Below are positions 30,825-32,987 of a stretch of 32,987 nucleotides of DNA, one piece after another (position 1 is the stretch's first letter; each line of letters begins with the position of its first letter). The position numbers and the translations under genes were made by a program. Below the pieces are notes generated by a model that was not told where the DNA came from, did no database searches, and saw nothing but the letters and a program-made list of their open reading frames with translations. The DNA is from Sulfitobacter sp. (GTDB lineage: Bacteria; Pseudomonadota; Alphaproteobacteria; Rhodobacterales; Rhodobacteraceae): the NCBI GenBank assembly GCA_017854855.1, contig JAFMGZ010000039.1, positions 1-32,987 on the forward strand, in the 5' to 3' direction.

Positions 30825-31715
30825 ATGGCTGCCGAACCCGCGCCACAAGACGAATTGTCCGAAAACCGCTTTATCGCAGACAAGCTGGATGAGGTCGCAC
30901 GCCTGCTGGATCAACAAAACGCATCGCTGTTCCGCATAAGGGCCTATCGGGATGCGGCAGGATATCTGCGCGGCTTGGCATATCCTGTCCGCCTTGACTA
31001 TCAGCGTGGAGGCCAGCGCGCGCTGGACGACTTGCCGACAATCGGACAGTCGATTGCTGCCGCCATCGCCGAAATACTCGACACCGGCGCATCAAGCCTT
31101 CTGGACCGCCTGCGGGGTGCTGCGGACCCAGAGCAGGTGCTGCAAAGCGTTCCGATGATTGGCCCGGTCCTGGCCTCCCATATTCATGAAGAGCTGGGCA
31201 TTGAAACATTGGAAGCACTGGAGGCCGCAGCCTATGACGGGCGTTTGGCCGCCCTCAAGGGGATGGGGCCGCGCCGCATCGAAAGCCTGCGCCATTCCTT
31301 GTCAGAGATTTTGGCCCGCAGGCGTCCGCGAAAGGTGCCACAGGACCGCCAGCAGCCCGCCGTCGCCGACATCTTGGCGGTTGATCAGGCGTTTCGGGGC
31401 AATCTGGACCGGCTGCCCACGATCAAACCCCGCAGGTTCAACCCGACCGGAGAGACGCGCCTGCCAATCCTGCATACCGAACGCGAAGGATGGCAGTTCA
31501 CCGCGCTGTTTTCCAACAGCCCGACCGCGCATCGTTTTGCAAAGACCCTCAACTGGGTCGTGATCTATTTTGAACGCACCGATCAGCCCGAAGGACAGGT
31601 CACGGTGGTCACGGAATACGGCGGCCCATTGGACGGAAAACGCGTTATTCGCGGGCAGGAAAATGCCTGCAAGGCCTATTATGAGGCGCAGGAGCAAAGC
31701 CGTCTGCACGCATGA
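30825..31715 (+). CDS. Helix-hairpin-helix DNA-binding protein, PolX N-terminal-like
   Basis: A 296-aa protein. The start at 30825 has GGAGGG five bases upstream; an open frame extends 23 codons further. Residues about 12-90 resemble the 8-kDa domain of family-X polymerases (IADKLDEVARLLDQQNASLF, RIRAYRDAAGYLRGL, LDDLPTIGQSIAAAIAEIL). A helix-hairpin-helix pair follows (SVPMIGPVLASHIHEELGI; LAALKGMGPRRIESLR, about 108-160). There is no nucleotidyltransferase palm nor PHP domain. The C-terminal third (LPILHTEREGWQFTALFSNS, then FAKTLNWVVIYFE) is an unfamiliar beta-rich domain. Single-strand or gap binding during repair is plausible; no enzymatic function is visible. Confidence 0.88.
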   Translation: MAAEPAPQDELSENRFIADKLDEVARLLDQQNASLFRIRAYRDAAGYLRGLAYPVRLDYQRGGQRALDDLPTIGQSIAAAIAEILDTGASSLLDRLRGAADPEQVLQSVPMIGPVLASHIHEELGIETLEALEAAAYDGRLAALKGMGPRRIESLRHSLSEILARRRPRKVPQDRQQPAVADILAVDQAFRGNLDRLPTIKPRRFNPTGETRLPILHTEREGWQFTALFSNSPTAHRFAKTLNWVVIYFERTDQPEGQVTVVTEYGGPLDGKRVIRGQENACKAYYEAQEQSRLHA

Positions 31716-31756
31716 CAGCGCTTGTCACGCGGCGGTTTGGAACGGAGACCGGGTAA

Positions 31757-32521
31757 ATGACCACGCATAGAAAATGGTTGCTCTTGGCCCTTGCACTTGG
31801 TGCGCTGCTGGCGTTTTGCGCGGTGCCGGTAAAGACACAGGCAGAGGCCTTTCAGATGGCGCTGGACCGGGCCGGTGTTGCCTACCAGATCCCGCCTGAA
31901 GGCAAGGGCATTCTTGTGAACATTCCCGCCTTTGAGCTTATCGCCTTTGACCAGGGCGCGCCGATCCTGCGCAGCCGTATCATCGTGGGCGCGCCATGGC
32001 ACCGGACCCCGCGTCTGACGACCTATGTCTCAGCTGTCCGGTTTCGTCCGACTTGGCGGCCGACAGCATCCATGATTGCCAGCGGCGAATACGCCGATCG
32101 GGTCTGGCCTGCTGGTCCAGGCAACCCGCTTGGTCTGGCAGCGGTGCGGCTGCAACCCGGATTGCTGGTCTATCTGCATGACACAAATCACCGCGAAAAA
32201 TTCGACGAGACCTATCGCGCCTTGTCGCATGGATGTGTGCGGGTGCAGCAATGGGACCGTTTGGTCGCATTCGTGCTGGGCATGGATTTGGCACAGGTGC
32301 ACCGTCTGGCCAATGGCCAGCGGACATTCGACGCACCCACCCCGCCAATCCCTGTCACTTTGGGCTATTTTACGCGGTTTCCTGATGCATCAGGTCGGAT
32401 CATCGAGCACCCTGACATCTATAATCTGGGCCCCACAGCAGATATCACCCAGCCCGGTGATGCCGCCTGCAAAGTTGCGGCCATGACAGGCCAGGGTCAG
32501 GGCCATGGTTCGCACGATTGA
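31757..32521 (+). CDS. L,D-transpeptidase (YkuD family)
   Basis: A 254-aa exported cell-wall enzyme. The N-terminus (KWLLLALALGALLAFCAV) is a signal peptide or membrane anchor. The YkuD domain has the strand GILVNIPAFELIAF (residues 50-63), RSRIIVGAPWHRTPRLT and the catalytic SHGCVRV with Cys160. Such enzymes form 3-3 cross-links in peptidoglycan or attach proteins to it. A GGAG lies nine bases before the ATG. It stands alone at the end of the stress region; no peptidoglycan-binding domain is attached. Confidence 0.93.
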   Translation: MTTHRKWLLLALALGALLAFCAVPVKTQAEAFQMALDRAGVAYQIPPEGKGILVNIPAFELIAFDQGAPILRSRIIVGAPWHRTPRLTTYVSAVRFRPTWRPTASMIASGEYADRVWPAGPGNPLGLAAVRLQPGLLVYLHDTNHREKFDETYRALSHGCVRVQQWDRLVAFVLGMDLAQVHRLANGQRTFDAPTPPIPVTLGYFTRFPDASGRIIEHPDIYNLGPTADITQPGDAACKVAAMTGQGQGHGSHD

Positions 32522-32602
32522 CCTTTATCAATCAGGACGATGGCTTCGTGCCGCATCCTGCCCTGACCAGACGCAAGTTCAACAGAGCCAAGGAGGCATG
32601 AA

Positions 32603-32725
32603 ATGGGACGTGGTGATAGCCTGCCTGCCGTGCTCACGCCTTATCCCGGTGACTTGCACGGGACCATCTGCCGTGATCTTGGTTGTGCGGTGATGCCGCC
32701 CGGTGGCAGGGCTGTGCCCCAATGA
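32603..32725 (+). CDS. Small ORF overlapping the acetyl-CoA synthetase-like start
   Basis: A 40-codon frame (MGRGDSLPAVLTPYPGDLHG and on to GGRAVPQ) with an ideal AGGAGG six bases upstream and an ATGA overlap with the following gene. It may be a leader peptide, a small protein or merely the gene's ribosome-loading site. A second frame from ATG 32598 is one base from the same AGGAGG, too close to be used. No known motif is seen. Confidence 0.35.
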   Translation: MGRGDSLPAVLTPYPGDLHGTICRDLGCAVMPPGGRAVPQ

Positions 32726-32987
32726 CCAAGCCCCATAAACCCGACAGGATCATCCGCAAAACGGCCCGGATACGCAAAGCGGCCAATATGCCGGACTATG
32801 CGCAAAGCTATGCCAGCTTTTCCTGGGCAGATACACAAACATCGCTTGCCGGTCTGCCAGACGGGCATCTCAATATCGCGCATGAAGCGATTGAGCGTCA
32901 TGTCGCATCCGGCCATGGCGGCCAAATTGCACTGCGCTGGATCGCCAAGTCAGGGGATCGCACCGATTTCACCTATGCCGATCTGTC
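32722..32987 (+). CDS. Acetyl-CoA synthetase-like AMP-forming ligase (partial, N-terminus)
   Basis: The first 88 residues before the right edge of the window. SYASFSWADTQTSLAGLPDG, then HLNIAHEAIERHVASGHGGQ and IALRWIAKSGDRTDFTYADL match the N-terminal ACAS_N region of acetyl-CoA synthetases and acyl-CoA ligases. No catalytic AMP-binding motif is inside the window, so acetate specificity cannot be claimed. It overlaps the small frame upstream by four bases. Confidence 0.82.
   Translation, partial: MTKPHKPDRIIRKTARIRKAANMPDYAQSYASFSWADTQTSLAGLPDGHLNIAHEAIERHVASGHGGQIALRWIAKSGDRTDFTYADL

Noticed and set aside
1-32987. CRISPR arrays, tRNA/rRNA genes, insertion sequences
   Set aside because: No regularly spaced repeats, tRNA-like conserved blocks, transposase motifs or terminal inverted repeats were seen on either strand.

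Overview
The window looks like the chromosome of a Roseobacter-group alphaproteobacterium (Rhodobacterales). This is inferred from the protein character (Pot/Dpp/Tau-type ABC systems with twin-arginine leaders, the GerW/DUF2953 pair, a perfect FNR-type box, tandem Hsp20 genes) and from the high-GC codon use. No rRNA, tRNA, CRISPR array, insertion sequence or phage gene was seen.

Bases 1-23.5 kb are a nitrogen-scavenging island for guanidine-like and biuret-like compounds. From left to right it holds: (a) a leftward peptide/opine-type ABC transporter (substrate-binding protein plus two permeases, the second cut by the window edge); (b) a divergent LysR regulator followed by a convincing biuret amidohydrolase (BiuH), a second BiuH/RutB-like cysteine hydrolase and a ChrR-type cupin; (c) a leftward metallo-beta-lactamase-fold hydrolase, divergent from a guanidino-acid ureohydrolase (GbuA/GpuA type); (d) a leftward six-gene polyamine-type ABC operon that ends in a third isochorismatase-family hydrolase and an unfamiliar 241-aa protein; (e) a rightward 2-oxoglutarate/Fe(II) oxygenase with a translationally coupled GNAT-like protein; (f) a leftward operon with a Tau-type ABC transporter, the two DUF1989 carboxyguanidine deiminase subunits and a biotin-dependent carboxylase. 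Operon (f) is preceded by a clear guanidine-I (ykkC) riboswitch followed by an intrinsic terminator, so the carboxylase is best read as guanidine carboxylase rather than urea carboxylase.

Taken together, several routes strip ureido or guanidino nitrogen. Biuret would go to allophanate, guanidine to carboxyguanidine to allophanate, and guanidino acids to urea. The oxygenase is a candidate source of intracellular guanidine. The allophanate hydrolase that both main arms need is not in the window.

Bases 23.5-32.9 kb form a separate stress region. It contains a decayed universal-stress-protein end, a small HTH-like protein, a perfect FNR/Anr box, an 889-aa triple fusion (phosphoribosyltransferase, alpha/beta hydrolase, erythromycin-esterase-like), three Hsp20 genes in tandem, a broken DegP-type PDZ remnant and a GrpE paralogue. 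These are followed by a GerW/YtfJ-DUF2953-small protein trio, a PolX-like helix-hairpin-helix protein without a polymerase domain, an L,D-transpeptidase and the start of an acetyl-CoA synthetase-like gene that runs off the right edge.
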